Positions 7,001-14,664 of a stretch of DNA of 17,775 bases are shown here, piece after piece. This DNA is from Acanthaster planci (taxonomy: Eukaryota > Echinodermata > Asteroidea > Valvatida > Acanthasteridae): NCBI RefSeq assembly GCF_001949145.1, contig NW_019091379.1, positions 16,054 to 33,828 on the forward strand. Reading direction: 5' to 3'. Under the pieces are notes generated by a model that saw only the letters and a list, made by a program, of their open reading frames with translations, did not search any database and was not told the DNA's origin. The position numbers and the translations under genes are program-made. How positions within the stretch are numbered: the stretch's first letter is position 1; each line of letters opens with the position of its first letter.

Positions 7001-9476
7001 ATGTAACCCATTTTCCCTTGTCTAAATGTGCATTGGATGGAAAACTTCATTTAGTTACATGTATTGTTTGACTCTGTTTGACACCTTAGCTAATAAGGAA
7101 CATTATGAGGGTGAATAATTGGCAGTATATTTGAACGACTTCCACTGGGTAAGTCTTGTTTTTGCACATACCTGTAGGACACAGTTGGATGGATTGGTTT
7201 CTATGCCAACATCGCTGGATGTCTCGGAGGCTTGTTCTTTGCAAGGTAAGAGTTAATGAACGATTTGTGAGGTATCAGCAGGTGGACCGTGGGATTATCC
7301 AATGGTGCACATATTTACATTTCAGTAAAGAATTTAGGCACATTCAGTCATTGAAAACATGAAGCAAAACTTTTCATGTTGTCTAGACATTTAAGCATCT
7401 AGTCTTCCCATAATTCATGCATCAGTCGGCATAGAACTTTATTGAAAACTTTAGAATTCAATAGAATGTATGGACTGGGATGTGGTAAGTATTTTGGTGT
7501 TTCTGTGGTTTTGAAATATTCCCAACAATCAAAAAACTACTTACTGCTCTGTTTCACCTCATAGATTAGGGCAAGACTTGTTTTTGTCTTTTCCATCAGT
7601 TTGAAAATCAATGAAAATGCAATAGTACATTCATTATTTCAATCCAAGCAGAAAGTCATTAAAATTGATTGTAATTATCAAAAATATTTTATTTTTTGCT
7701 AGGTTTGTTGATCGATTTAGCGGTTTCATGAAGCGTGTTCTACTCGCACTGGCGGTTTTGGCAACTGGCTCTAGTCTGTGGTGCTTGCTGCTGGCAATGA
7801 AATTTATTCCCTTTCACATAGGTAAATGTGCACTTGAAAAGATCGTTGTGAGGAATTTTTCCTCCATGGGCTTTTTGCTCAACTTTATACACCCCTTGTT
7901 CTCTTTGAATGAAACATGTTTTTGACATCCCTGATGGGTGAGATGTATTCAAAAGTGCCTGTCTTAAACAATCGAACATTGTCAGTGTTTTCCAGACAAC
8001 TGAGGGAGTTGTTTCTGTGATATCAGTTAGGGAAAGTTCTGTCCATTTTTTAGGTTTTTCTTTTCAAATTGTGAACCACAAGTTGCTCATTGAAAGCACC
8101 TCTGAGAATTGGTTGCTAATTAGTTCATTGTCATGTGATTACGCAACAGTGGATCTTCAAAGAAAAGGAAATATAAGCTGGCAGAATATGAACATTTTTC
8201 TTTCTTTTTTGCATATATCAACGTTTATGTATCATCTGGTTCGTAAGTGACTTCGTCACAAAGGCAAACGCGCCACGATTTGCAGGATCTCTTTGGACAA
8301 TCGCTGAAGGTGTACGTTAACTTCCGGTTCCATTGTTCCATGTAAACGGCGATCAATGCACGTAACCCTGTGTGCAGTGCACTTGTGCAGTGGGCGTAGT
8401 TTAAACTGAAGTGACGTCACACTTACGAACCGGATAGCAGTCCTCTCAGGATGACATCACAGTATTGCTCATGAATATGGACAAACTCATTAGCATAAAA
8501 GCCCAACATGTATTTTTAGCTGATGAAAAATGGAATTCAGATTTAATAAATCAGAGACGTATTTTCAGTGGATCATTTCGATTAACCTCATTTGTTTCAT
8601 TCCATTTTCCTCTGCAGAATATCTCTACATTTCCTGCATCTCCCTGGGTTTCTTCATATCTGCGACTGTTCCCATCTACTACGAGATCACCGTGGAGGGG
8701 ACGTACCCCATCGCGGAGGGCATAACGACAATGGCACTGACGCTGATGAATAACATTGTTGGCCTGTTGTTCCTCCTGCCTCCACTCATCCCAGGAATAG
8801 GTAGGATTGGAACAGCTCCATCACTTGCTCAGATGTCCCGCTCATTATCATCTTTTTTAGACTCGGGATAGGCAATGGGGCATCCAGCTAGGTTTCATAC
8901 CCCCCCAAGCATGATAACATTTTCTGAGAGGGGTTGTTGTCAAATCAAAAGTGCTAATATGTTAGAAACAGTACTGCTACCTTCTTTTGCTGATGAAACA
9001 TCATTTGACAATTTTTTTTGGGGGGGAAAAAGCATCCATTCCCCTAACGCAAAAGCTCGGAGATTAACAATAAATCAACCCAAAAAATCTGCGAGACAGA
9101 AAAATGTTAACAATTCCAGCAGTTTCCCTTAAATGACATTACTGTTTTTCTCATGATAATTGAAATTCACATCATCACAAAAAAAAAACAACTAGGCATC
9201 TAAATACTTTTCCAAATAGCCAAACAAATATTGAAACTGAAAGAAAAGCTCTCCCTGAAATGTAAAGATGCATTTTCCACTTTGCTGTTAGAAAAATTGC
9301 AAAGTCATGACGTGGTTTTATTGGTTTGGTTAGGCGTAGACTGGATGAGCTGGGTCGTGTTGGTAGCCGCAGCCACTCCTGTATTCATGCTATTGCTGTA
9401 CCGAGAGCGCTACAACCGCTTGAAACAAGACGAAGAGGAAGAGTGCAGTGTGAATGCAGACGAGCAAGGTACTTAA
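948..9476 (+). CDS. SLC49A4: SLC49A4 (DIRC2)-like lysosomal MFS transporter, 12 coding exons
   Basis: Joining 948-1080, 2074-2193, 3035-3145, 3456-3546, 3775-3981, 4578-4684, 6045-6174, 6732-6843, 7178-7245, 7703-7821, 8618-8800 and 9334-9476 gives 1,524 bases: 507 codons and TAA. Every junction is GT-AG and keeps frame. Human SLC49A4 is about 478 residues. Diagnostic stretches are WNTWGPI after helix 1 (about residue 75), DIALL..WGPI in helix 2, a motif-A-like LDTKGLRV in the 2-3 loop, GQ-(x)10-NGAP in helix 4, WFPPHQRTTATA, VGWIGF, and PIYYE.TVEGTYPIAEGI in helix 10. WNTWGPI separates it from the FLVCR1/2 and MFSD7 branches of SLC49. The acidic dileucine DQDLLL near residue 17 matches the N-terminal lysosomal sorting signal known for DIRC2. 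Human SLC49A4 is reported to be a proton-driven lysosomal pyridoxine exporter; that activity here is inferred. Two adjacent ATGs (948, 951) are possible starts. Confidence 0.93.
1125..1331. mobile_element. hAT-like MITE in intron 1
   Basis: The ends are inverted repeats: caagggcagatcctt at 1125 and, on the other strand, caagggcagatcctg ending at 1331. The start resembles the CAGGGGCGGATCCAGG-type termini of common hAT-derived MITEs. The interior has G/C homopolymer patches (ggggggccatgcacccc, ggaccccagcccc) typical of those families. The length is 207 bases with no coding capacity. The flanking octamers gctatatc and ggtacagc match at only five of eight positions, so the target duplication is weak. 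Intron 1 (1081-2073) shows nothing else recognisable. Confidence 0.6.
2074..2193 (+). CDS. SLC49A4: SLC49A4-like coding exon 2 (helix 1)
   Basis: It encodes a basic lead-in (YARRW), helix 1 (YILAVFALLNLVQCVGW) and the family signature NTWGPI. The donor is AA|GTGAGT at 2194. The acceptor AATGAAG|G at 2073 has only a modest pyrimidine tract (tcttttcttc). It is chosen because it joins exon 1 in phase 1 and starts just before the conserved YARRW. Confidence 0.88.
2194..3034 (+). other. Intron 2, nothing recognised
   Basis: An 841-base intron between GTGAGT and a pyrimidine-rich acceptor. I see no transposon termini, RNA gene or conserved coding segment in it. Confidence 0.6.
3035..3145 (+). CDS. 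SLC49A4: SLC49A4-like coding exon 3 (helix 2 and motif A)
   Basis: The acceptor tgctttgttttcag|gc is strong and the donor is AAG|GTGAAT. The exon encodes a lumenal segment with an N-glycosylation-type NWT, then helix 2 (DIALLTNWGPITYV...WILD) and the start of the MFS motif-A loop DTKG. The DIALL/WGPI pair lines up with DIALLVLWGPI of human DIRC2. Confidence 0.92.
3456..3546 (+). CDS. SLC49A4: SLC49A4-like coding exon 4 (helix 3)
   Basis: It begins at acceptor ttctctgtag|gt and completes the motif-A glycine, giving the loop GLRVSV, then helix 3 (VVISSLLLFIGLGVRCFPVGI). The donor is TG|GTGAGA. The length of 91 bases carries phase 1 to phase 2, which matches both neighbours. Confidence 0.9.
3775..3981 (+). 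CDS. SLC49A4: SLC49A4-like coding exon 5 (helices 4 and 5)
   Basis: This is the longest internal coding exon (207 bases) and is more GC-rich than its flanks. It encodes helix 4 (GQILIGFASPVLNGAPTIL), the WFPPHQRTTATA loop and helix 5 (FIYLGFACSFLIGP), ending in a lumenal NGT sequon. The acceptor is gcgtctgcag|g and the donor AA|GTAAGA. WF..(D/H)(E/Q)R.TATA is strongly conserved in DIRC2 proteins. Confidence 0.93.
3982..4577 (+). other. Intron 5, nothing recognised
   Basis: A 596-base AT-rich intron. The part from about 4400 to 4515 is T-rich on the plus strand. No repeat or RNA gene is apparent. Confidence 0.6.
4578..4684 (+). CDS. SLC49A4: SLC49A4-like coding exon 6 (lumenal loop and start of helix 6)
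   Basis: The acceptor is tttgccattag|t and the donor ATCG|GTGAGT. The exon encodes a polar, variable loop (NNESDHWYDVEMSITPEVRKHHF), then the beginning of helix 6 (QIMLLMYI). The loop diverges from vertebrate DIRC2. The exon is supported mainly by exact phase (2 to 1) and by the hydrophobic continuation in exon 7. Confidence 0.85.
4795..4835. repeat. Small hairpin abutting a fold-back element
   Basis: ttgtgagtgatacgg (4795-4809) pairs imperfectly with ccgctactcacaa (4823-4835). Its right arm ends exactly where the larger fold-back at 4834-5190 begins, so it may be a remnant of the same or a neighbouring insertion. Confidence 0.4.
4834..5190. mobile_element. Fold-back/MITE-like palindrome in intron 6
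   Basis: Two arms of about 150 bases are diverged reverse complements. The outer ends are aataagccttttacgagtta against (reverse complement) aataagccatttgcgagtta. Next come actgagtt..aacataacaacttgaat against actgagtt..aacataacaatttgaat, and then tacctcggattcagggcaagc against tacctcctgattcggggcaa. The arms flank a loop near 4975-5060. There is no transposase and no clear target duplication, so class is unknown. Confidence 0.7.
5249..5670. mobile_element. Tc1/mariner-type MITE with TA target duplication, intron 6
   Basis: The 422-base element begins cagtcatttgcaaaagttta and ends with its reverse complement (ctttaacttttgcaaatgactg). The 28-base terminal repeats differ at one position. TA dinucleotides flank both ends (5247-5248 and 5671-5672), the hallmark of Tc1/mariner insertion, and CAGT termini fit that superfamily. 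The interior is AT-rich with no transposase reading frame, so it is non-autonomous. The near-identical ends suggest a fairly recent family. Confidence 0.85.
6045..6174 (+). CDS. SLC49A4: SLC49A4-like coding exon 7 (helix 6 and central cytosolic loop)
   Basis: A strong acceptor, ttttctttcttttcag|ag, opens the exon. It encodes the rest of helix 6 (ECGIGAILAFCTLVYYPARP), a proline-rich PPTPPS stretch and a Ser/Arg-rich central loop (SRESFKRGALNLAK). YFPPRPPLPPS at the same place in human DIRC2 is a good match. The donor is AA|GTAAGC. Confidence 0.9.
6175..6731 (+). other. Intron 7, possible tRNA-like SINE fragment
   Basis: This is a 557-base intron. Around 6590-6629, gagtggttagg followed by gccatgggttcatcaagtc loosely resembles a tRNA-type A box and B box, but the spacing is short and no poly(A) or tail repeat is visible. 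Nothing else is recognised. Confidence 0.25.
6732..6843 (+). CDS. SLC49A4: SLC49A4-like coding exon 8 (helix 7)
   Basis: It begins at acceptor ggattggcag|a and ends at CAG|GTACGT. It encodes KNPQFWLISLAYSISVGVYGSWSTQLDTLF and ends in VDQ. This parallels [29 protein letters not shown] in human DIRC2. It is the first helix of the C-terminal six-helix bundle. Confidence 0.92.
6844..7177 (+). other. Intron 8, nothing recognised
   Basis: A 334-base AT-rich intron between GTACGT and cctgtag. No repeat termini or RNA gene seen. Confidence 0.6.
7178..7245 (+). CDS. SLC49A4: SLC49A4-like coding exon 9 (helix 8)
   Basis: This 68-base exon runs from acceptor catacctgtag|ga to donor AG|GTAAGA. It encodes DTVGWIGFYANIAGCLGGLF followed by the start of the ARFVDRF loop. 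VGWIGF aligns with the AGWIGF signature of the family. Confidence 0.9.
7246..7702 (+). other. Intron 9, nothing recognised
   Basis: A 457-base AT-rich intron ending in a T-rich tract before tgctag. No structure recognised. Confidence 0.6.
7703..7821 (+). CDS. SLC49A4: SLC49A4-like coding exon 10 (8-9 loop and helix 9)
   Basis: After acceptor ttttttgctag|g it encodes FVDRFSGFMKRV, the second-half counterpart of the motif-A loop (human FADFIRGMLK), and then helix 9 (LLALAVLATGSSLWCLLLA). The donor is ATAG|GTAAAT. Confidence 0.9.
8234..8435. mobile_element. Short inverted-repeat element (MITE-like), intron 10
   Basis: atctggttcgtaagtgac at 8234 matches the reverse complement of the segment ending at 8435 (atccggttcgtaagtgtgac). 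The repeat continues with gaps through gtcac and a diverged inner segment. The total is 202 bases and GC content is higher than in the surrounding intron. No clear target duplication or coding capacity is seen, so the superfamily is unassigned. The rest of intron 10 (7822-8617) shows nothing. Confidence 0.6.
8618..8800 (+). CDS. SLC49A4: SLC49A4-like coding exon 11 (helices 10 and 11)
   Basis: The acceptor is ttttcctctgcag|aa and the donor ATAG|GTAGGA. The exon encodes helix 10 (YISCISLGFFISATVPIYYE), the loop TVEGTYPIAEGI and helix 11 (MNNIVGLLFLLPPLI). The loop is near identical to VETVYPVPEGI of human DIRC2, which makes this one of the two most diagnostic exons. Confidence 0.93.
8801..9333 (+). 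other. Intron 11, homopolymer-rich
   Basis: This 533-base intron holds a cccccccaagc tract near 8900, a T8-G7-A5 run at 9012-9031 and an A run at 9179-9188. The C-rich and G-rich patches in opposite orientation could be an eroded hAT-type MITE, but the termini do not align well enough to call one. Confidence 0.4.
9334..9476 (+). CDS. SLC49A4: SLC49A4-like coding exon 12 (helix 12, C-terminus, stop)
   Basis: It starts at acceptor tggtttggttag|gc and ends with TAA at 9474-9476. It encodes WMSWVVLVAAATPVFMLLLY (helix 12) and the conserved RERYNRL (human RESYDRL). A short acidic tail, KQDEEEEC...DEQGT, follows. This tail is longer and more acidic than I recall for human DIRC2. Confidence 0.92.
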
Positions 9477-11528
9477 TCCACCACGGCTTCTTATTACCGA
9501 TATGTTTGGACTTTGGAAGTTACGAAAACTGCTTTCGTGTCAACAGTATTATGATTAGTTTCAAGACCGCTGATCACCAGAAAGTATGCAAAAGCTAGTG
9601 TTTGGACTACGTTTTGTTCTTTGGACTGACTCTGTAAGAGTGCTGTGCAACACATAAGCTGGCAGTTGGAACCAATTTTGTGGCTTCTTGGGTGACGATC
9701 GTAATTTGCAGTATTGTGCGTCCTGGTGACGTGACCTCCCACATGCAGCGTTTGATGACTTGATGCTGTTTTGCCTTGTGGTGTGCCGGCAAGAAAAAAA
9801 ACCTCAACAACGCATTGTCGATTAACCACGCAATTACATGTAACATGCGCGATTGGATCACTACTCTCTGTCACCTAAGCATATTGTCAGTCGGTAGTTA
9901 TTGAGAATTCACATGCGCACGTAAGGCCAACATTCTTTGCTGATTGATTCACAAAATGCTTCCCAGAACTTTTTGCTGTAGTAAGTAGACGTTCTTTTTT
10001 TCTGAAGAGCACAACCATAAACTTGTTCCTGACCTCTTTTTTCATGTACATAGTATGCCTCTGTCGTAGTAATTTTTGCCCAGAGCTGTGGATTGGGCAG
10101 TCATTGACACAGACTGACACCAGGGCTGTAATTAGATAATTTCAACACCCCGTTATGTTACACATTGTATGTAAATTGCGCGCCCACAGGTACATTTTTT
10201 TCCATTTTTAACTGCCAGTCTTCCAGTCTGACAGTCTCGCCTGAGATTCTTTCCTAGGAACCATTTCCTGGTGCCGGCTACCATCGGGTGGATGTAATGG
10301 CAACAGGTGTGGTACATTTCTAGAGGTTACCACAGGCGAATTTATTATGCAGATGGGGCTATTTCCTTTCTTTGGATTTGTTTGTATCTTTCTTCAATTC
10401 TGAAATGCTCTCTGAACAACCTGTATGGTAGGGTATGTCCTTTCAACATTCGTTCTTCTCGTGACTGTGTTTCTCTTCAATGCAGGTAGCATAATATTAA
10501 TTTATAGTAGGGTGTAATTAATGAATGCAGGGTTCACCTTTCGTGACTTCGGTAAACAGACGATATAATCTGCCTGGAGCAGAAAGCCTCCCCTCATTGG
10601 TTGAAAAGAGCCATGTTGCTGGGCAGTCTTCATTTTGTCAGTAGCGACGCAACTGCAACGCGTGCATTTCACAGTTGTTTGTGAACCAGCAAAGTGCAGG
10701 TCCAACCAGAGGAGCCGCTGTTGCTTGGAAAATTGCGCCCTCTCTTGGTCCAGCTTGGGGCTCGTTGGTCGGTTGTCATGGTCTTGATGATGCGTTACAC
10801 ATTAACACAGGAGTACAGGGTGTGCTCTTTCCATATCATATTCACATTTTTATCTACCTGTGAGTGGGAGCCCGTAGCTGGCATTGGTGCAAAAGTAGGA
10901 TTTGTCTCTGTGTTAAAGAATCCTACGAACCTGTCAGTACATAAAAATTATAAATGTTACTGCTAATTTAGGCCAATGCACATTTGTGGGTAAAATCGGA
11001 CATTAGCCTAGCTTAATATTTCTTCAAACTTTGGATGCACATGCCATGAGAGCATTGTAGACAGGCTTACAATGCGACTTAAAGTGTTAGCAGTTATCAT
11101 GTTGAATGACAGTAACAGTCCGCAATCCTTCAGCAGGTGAAACTTATTTGTTTGAAAAAAGTGGAAATTGCAGTTTTGTGTTGATCACCGAGGGTGAATC
11201 CAGAAGAATATTGTTAGTGGGGATTGTTACAAGGGGGCCAAAAAAATCTAAATTTCTTTATGTAGCCTTTTGTGGTCTTTCGTGGGGATGAGAGACATTT
11301 TGTGACTCTTTACACACTCTTTGGAGGAAGGGATGTGAACGTCACTCAAAGTCACCTTTTTGTCATTCATTTTTCAAAACTGGTAGAATTTTCTCCTTTG
11401 TTGGGCCGTGTCCCCTTTCTTCGGATCTGTGTGTGTTAGCCTATGTGTTGTGGTCAACTCTGTACCACATTGCATGACTTCAGAAAAGAGGGAATTTCAG
11501 GGTATTCATGGTGAAAGACAGCAATAGT
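9477..11528 (+). other. Probable 3' UTR of the SLC49A4-like gene, no coding support
   Basis: The region follows the stop directly and lacks an AATAAA signal up to the palindrome. The 3' UTR may therefore be long and extend past it. Short open frames here show no family resemblance or splice context. No repeats were recognised. Confidence 0.4.
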
Positions 11529-11765
11529 TGGAAAGGCTTACGGTAGCACCACGCGAAGGAATATGCATGTACTCTTATGAGTATGTGTGGTTCTGAAAAG
11601 AATCGGGAGTATACTCAATGTATCGGACTGCGTGCTCAGTCCTTCGTCAGGAGACCCGGACGACGGACTAAGCATGCAATATACATGTACTCCCGGTTCT
11701 TTTCCGAACCACGCATACTCATAAGAGATATATTCCTTCGCACGGTGCTACTGCAAGCCTTTCCA
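11529..11765. repeat. 237-base near-perfect palindrome (fold-back element)
   Basis: The left end tggaaaggcttacggtagca and the reverse complement of the right end, tggaaaggcttgcagtagca, start two arms of about 118 bases. They stay paired almost to the centre: cgcgaaggaatat/tgcgaaggaatat, ctcttatgagtatgtgtggt/ctcttatgagtatgcgtggt, gaaaagaatcgggagt/gaaaagaaccgggagt, and gctcagtccttcgtc/gcttagtccgtcgtc, with a tiny loop near 11647. No target duplication or transposase is seen. As RNA it would fold into one long hairpin, so it could be a MITE or a hairpin-RNA source. Confidence 0.85.
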
Positions 11766-12096
11766 CCTGTGACTTCAGAAAAGTTGTGGTTTTAATTGTA
11801 ATTGAATTCTCTCACCTTTGTTTTGGTAGTCTTACAAGAAGGTGTGATGTTGCAAGATTAAGGTTTAATTTGGATTAGTTAAGTTTGCACAGTTTAGCTA
11901 AGTACCCTGTTAATGTCATTCCTCGTATTTTTTTACATTCTTAAACTTTAAATTTGCACCTGCCACACGTAACCTATAAAAATTGCTGACGTTTGATAAA
12001 TGTTTTATCGATTTTTAAATATGTTTGTATTGTTATTTTGATTATTTTATGGCGAATTATATGACTTGCACATATATCTCTGTGAAATTATATTTG

Positions 12097-12102
12097 ATTA
12101 AA
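12097..12102 (+). terminator. Candidate poly(A) signal ATTAAA for the SLC49A4-like gene
   Basis: ATTAAA is followed within 25 bases by a T/G-rich stretch (ggcttgttgt). It would give a 3' UTR of about 2.6 kb that includes the 11529 palindrome. AATAAA at 13010 and the doubled AATAAATAAA at 13591-13600 are alternatives. Confidence 0.25.
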
Positions 12103-14088
12103 TGTTATTTATTAGGCTTGTTGTCATAAAAGAGTCAGGATAATCCAAAGTCTCCAAAGTTTGTACGTTTATTTACATTCTCAGCATATTACCATAACAT
12201 TAAAAAGTCTTTTAAATTGCAATGTAGTACATTTATAGCGGTCGGCAGGGTTTAGAGCAGACAGATGGAGAGTATGATAAAATAACCCATGGCGAATTAT
12301 TCCATATATTCTTTAACAAAAAACTTTGAAAATCTTTAATAATGCATAGAATTGTGACACTAATTCTGCTTTTAATCAAGACATATTGATATAAAATCTA
12401 AATTATATCTGCAATTTTCTTTCAAAATTGGGAGTAAGTTGTTGGAGATATTTTTAATAACTGTCTATTCAAGCGGTTTTTATGAAACTTAGTGCTCAGG
12501 TCATTTTCATATATTCTTTTGCAGTCTGTCTTTCTACCAGGTTCTTAAAAATGCCGTCCTGACAATGCCTTCATGAACCCGAACTCCCAAACACGGGCCT
12601 TGAAACTTCCCTAAACATCCCTTGAAACACTTGCATAATCGTTTGAAAACTTCTAAGATTTTAACCCCAAAAGAGCCAGTTTTTCGGACCTTCTCCATCG
12701 GGGCCGGGGGGGGGGACACCGAAGACTGCAGCTTTCCCCTAGTTTGTTTGAGACTTGACAGACATTGAAATCTATTACTGATACGAGTACAACTCTAAGG
12801 TTGCAATTCAATCAGACATTAGGTTTAATGAAGTTTACAGTTTTGCGCATGTCAAACTAATGTTCATTGAGATCATGCGAATGGAAACGACATCTGGGAT
12901 AATGTTTCCGAAAAACGGGTATTTGAAAGGACAGTTTGTTCGACATTTATAAAAAGGTATCAAATGACCGCAAAACATCAGCAAAGAAAAGTTTCCGAGT
13001 GCTCGGCACAATAAAACTGCATTGCAACGATGTCCCAGAAAGTGTATGGCGGAGGCAGATACCGACCCACTTTGGCTCTAAAGTGGAATAGGTTTTGTGT
13101 AAAATTAATTAGGCATAACAGTGTTGCTGCTAGTTAGCGATAGCAACTCCAGGTGTAAACTGAAGGATTATTTGTACAGGTGAATCATAGATGGTCTTTG
13201 GTACGATACACGGCGCCTCCTGCTGTTTGTTATTTTCAGAATTGTGAGCTCGACTTGTATATAGAAAGAGGATCTTTGTGATGTTTTCGATCGGCAGCTG
13301 TCTTTTTTTCCCTTCAAACAAAAGAAACTTGGCTTTAGTGCATATCATGTATAGTATCATAAATGAATCAGAATTTATGAAAAGGAATAACGATCAAATA
13401 TAACTTTTTACTGCATAAACGTAATTGCTTCACGAAACAAATACATTATGTTTAATAATTTATTAAGCTTATTTCAAAGATATTATAAATGGGAATGTTG
13501 CTTTAAGTTAAAAAGAAGTCAAGTATATTTAAAGGGTTTTCATTGTATTTGCTGAATCGGTGTTGGATTATGAATTTGATTTTCGAAATGAATAAATAAA
13601 CACTTAGTTTTGATATTAAGCATTTCTTTTAACGGGTGTTCCTCGGGGATTTTTTCCATGATCATATCGTCGAAATGGTTGGGTTCGTAGTAAAACTGCA
13701 GAATTTAACGTTAATAGCCGCTTTGGTTTTATTGTTGCAAGAGGCGACCCTCGTTGAGGTCGCAGACTAGACTAGGAAATCAACAGTCATAGACAACATT
13801 GATGAACTTCAGCATCAAAAAGGGGGGGTAACTAACTCTAGCGTGAAGACTAGTAAATGTAGTTAGTTTTTGTGACGTATTTTTTTCTCAAGTTTTTTTT
13901 CTGATATAAAGAAGTGAACTTTAGATATTTCTCGTGAAACAACCTTGATAGATTTTTACATATACGCAGTTTATCAACGCCTGCTGAGTGCTTCGACGGG
14001 CGTTTTGCACCCATTAGTATCCACTTGCCTTGATGTTTTTGTGACCGTTCGTCCAGGTGTCCTGATAAGGATGAGCAAAACAGGTGGA

Positions 14089-14094
14089 TTTATT
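14089..14094 (-). terminator. Candidate poly(A) signal AATAAA for the minus-strand EGF gene
   Basis: The minus strand reads gcAATAAAtcc about 330 bases after the stop, followed by a T/G-rich stretch (ctgttttgctc). A second AATAAA on the same strand lies at 13733-13728. Confidence 0.35.
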
Positions 14095-14178
14095 GCAGTG
14101 AAGTTGAGGGAGTTGATGCATGTAGAGTGCGATGCCGTCGTCGGTTGACACTTGAGCCTCTTCTGGCGTTGCTTCGAG

Positions 14179-14208
14179 GCCTCGCGGTTTCGTTCCTCGT
14201 GGTTTCAG
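14179..14208. repeat. Two-unit 15-base tandem repeat
   Basis: cctcgcggtttcgtt is followed directly by cctcgtggtttcagt, in the probable 3' UTR of the minus-strand gene. It is short and has no known role. Confidence 0.5.
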
Positions 14209-14423
14209 TACTGATCCGTGATACGTCCTCGGAGAAAGGCTAACAACCATTGCACAGGGTAATCACAGGACTTTTCACAGGTCTCGTATTTCCGTTTCGA
14301 GCACCCTCTTGCAGGTGTGAAGTACATGCACTCGATCCGACCACTACAACAGTCAGTGGACCAATAAAACGTGCAATGCTGGAATTCACTTTACACGCAA
14401 TATGGAGCCTCTAATATAATTGG

Positions 14424-14664
14424 CTACACTGACTCCAACTTGAAATTTTCGGGACCAATCTTTCTCTTAAAAGACTGCGTTACATAGACTGGCGTGTAAT
14501 TCTCTCGAGATAACAGTTCGTAGATGTGATCAGGAGTTTCCCTGCTGTAAGCCTCAAGAGTCGTAGCATGGAGAGGGTTGACCGTCGAACCGTAGGTGGG
14601 ATTCTCTACGACNGTCTGAACGGGAAGACCTTGTTTGTCTTGCTCGGTGGGCGCCTTATCTTCT
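14424..14664 (-). CDS. EGF gene last exon: cytoplasmic tail with NPTY motif
   Basis: It encodes about 80 residues ending in TAG (14426-14424). ENPTYG is a classic NPxY motif for PTB-domain or clathrin-adaptor binding. Further tyrosines lie in HIYELL and YTPVYV, and the C-terminal LESV could be a class III PDZ ligand. The acceptor (gaaacaggaag|a) is the only nearby site that fits phase 2 and follows the in-frame TGA. It has a poor pyrimidine tract, so this boundary is the least certain in the gene. The undetermined base at 14613 is the third base of an ACN codon and does not change threonine. Confidence 0.78.

Larger units (their letters stand above)
11766..14423. other. Convergent intergenic/3' UTR region, no gene recognised
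   Basis: This is AT-rich DNA between the two genes. It holds candidate polyadenylation signals for both strands, a G10 run at 12706-12715, and a segment at 12540-12680 in which variants of ccttgaaac recur. No coding frame has family resemblance or plausible splice sites. The higher-GC part from about 14000 to 14420 lies directly downstream of the minus-strand stop and is probably that gene's 3' UTR. Confidence 0.45.

Noticed and set aside
8875-9060. hAT-type MITE in intron 11
   Set aside because: C-rich and G-rich patches are present, but termini do not form a convincing inverted repeat.
9494-9874. Long open frame (126 codons) on the minus strand just after the transporter stop
   Set aside because: It has no recognisable domain and no splice context, and it lies in the likely 3' UTR of the plus-strand gene.
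12534-12719. Minus-strand frame with repeated Phe/Lys/Cys-rich peptide
   Set aside because: The pattern reflects the DNA repeat ccttgaaac and not a recognisable protein domain.
13130-13360. 76-codon minus-strand frame in the intergenic region
   Set aside because: AT-rich composition, no family resemblance and no supporting splice or promoter signals.
13744-13763. gcgacc/ggtcgc hairpin as a terminator or RNA gene
   Set aside because: A six-base stem alone is expected by chance, and intrinsic terminators do not apply to an animal gene.
14014-14250. 78-codon minus-strand frame downstream of the EGF gene stop
   Set aside because: It lies in the probable 3' UTR and shows no domain.
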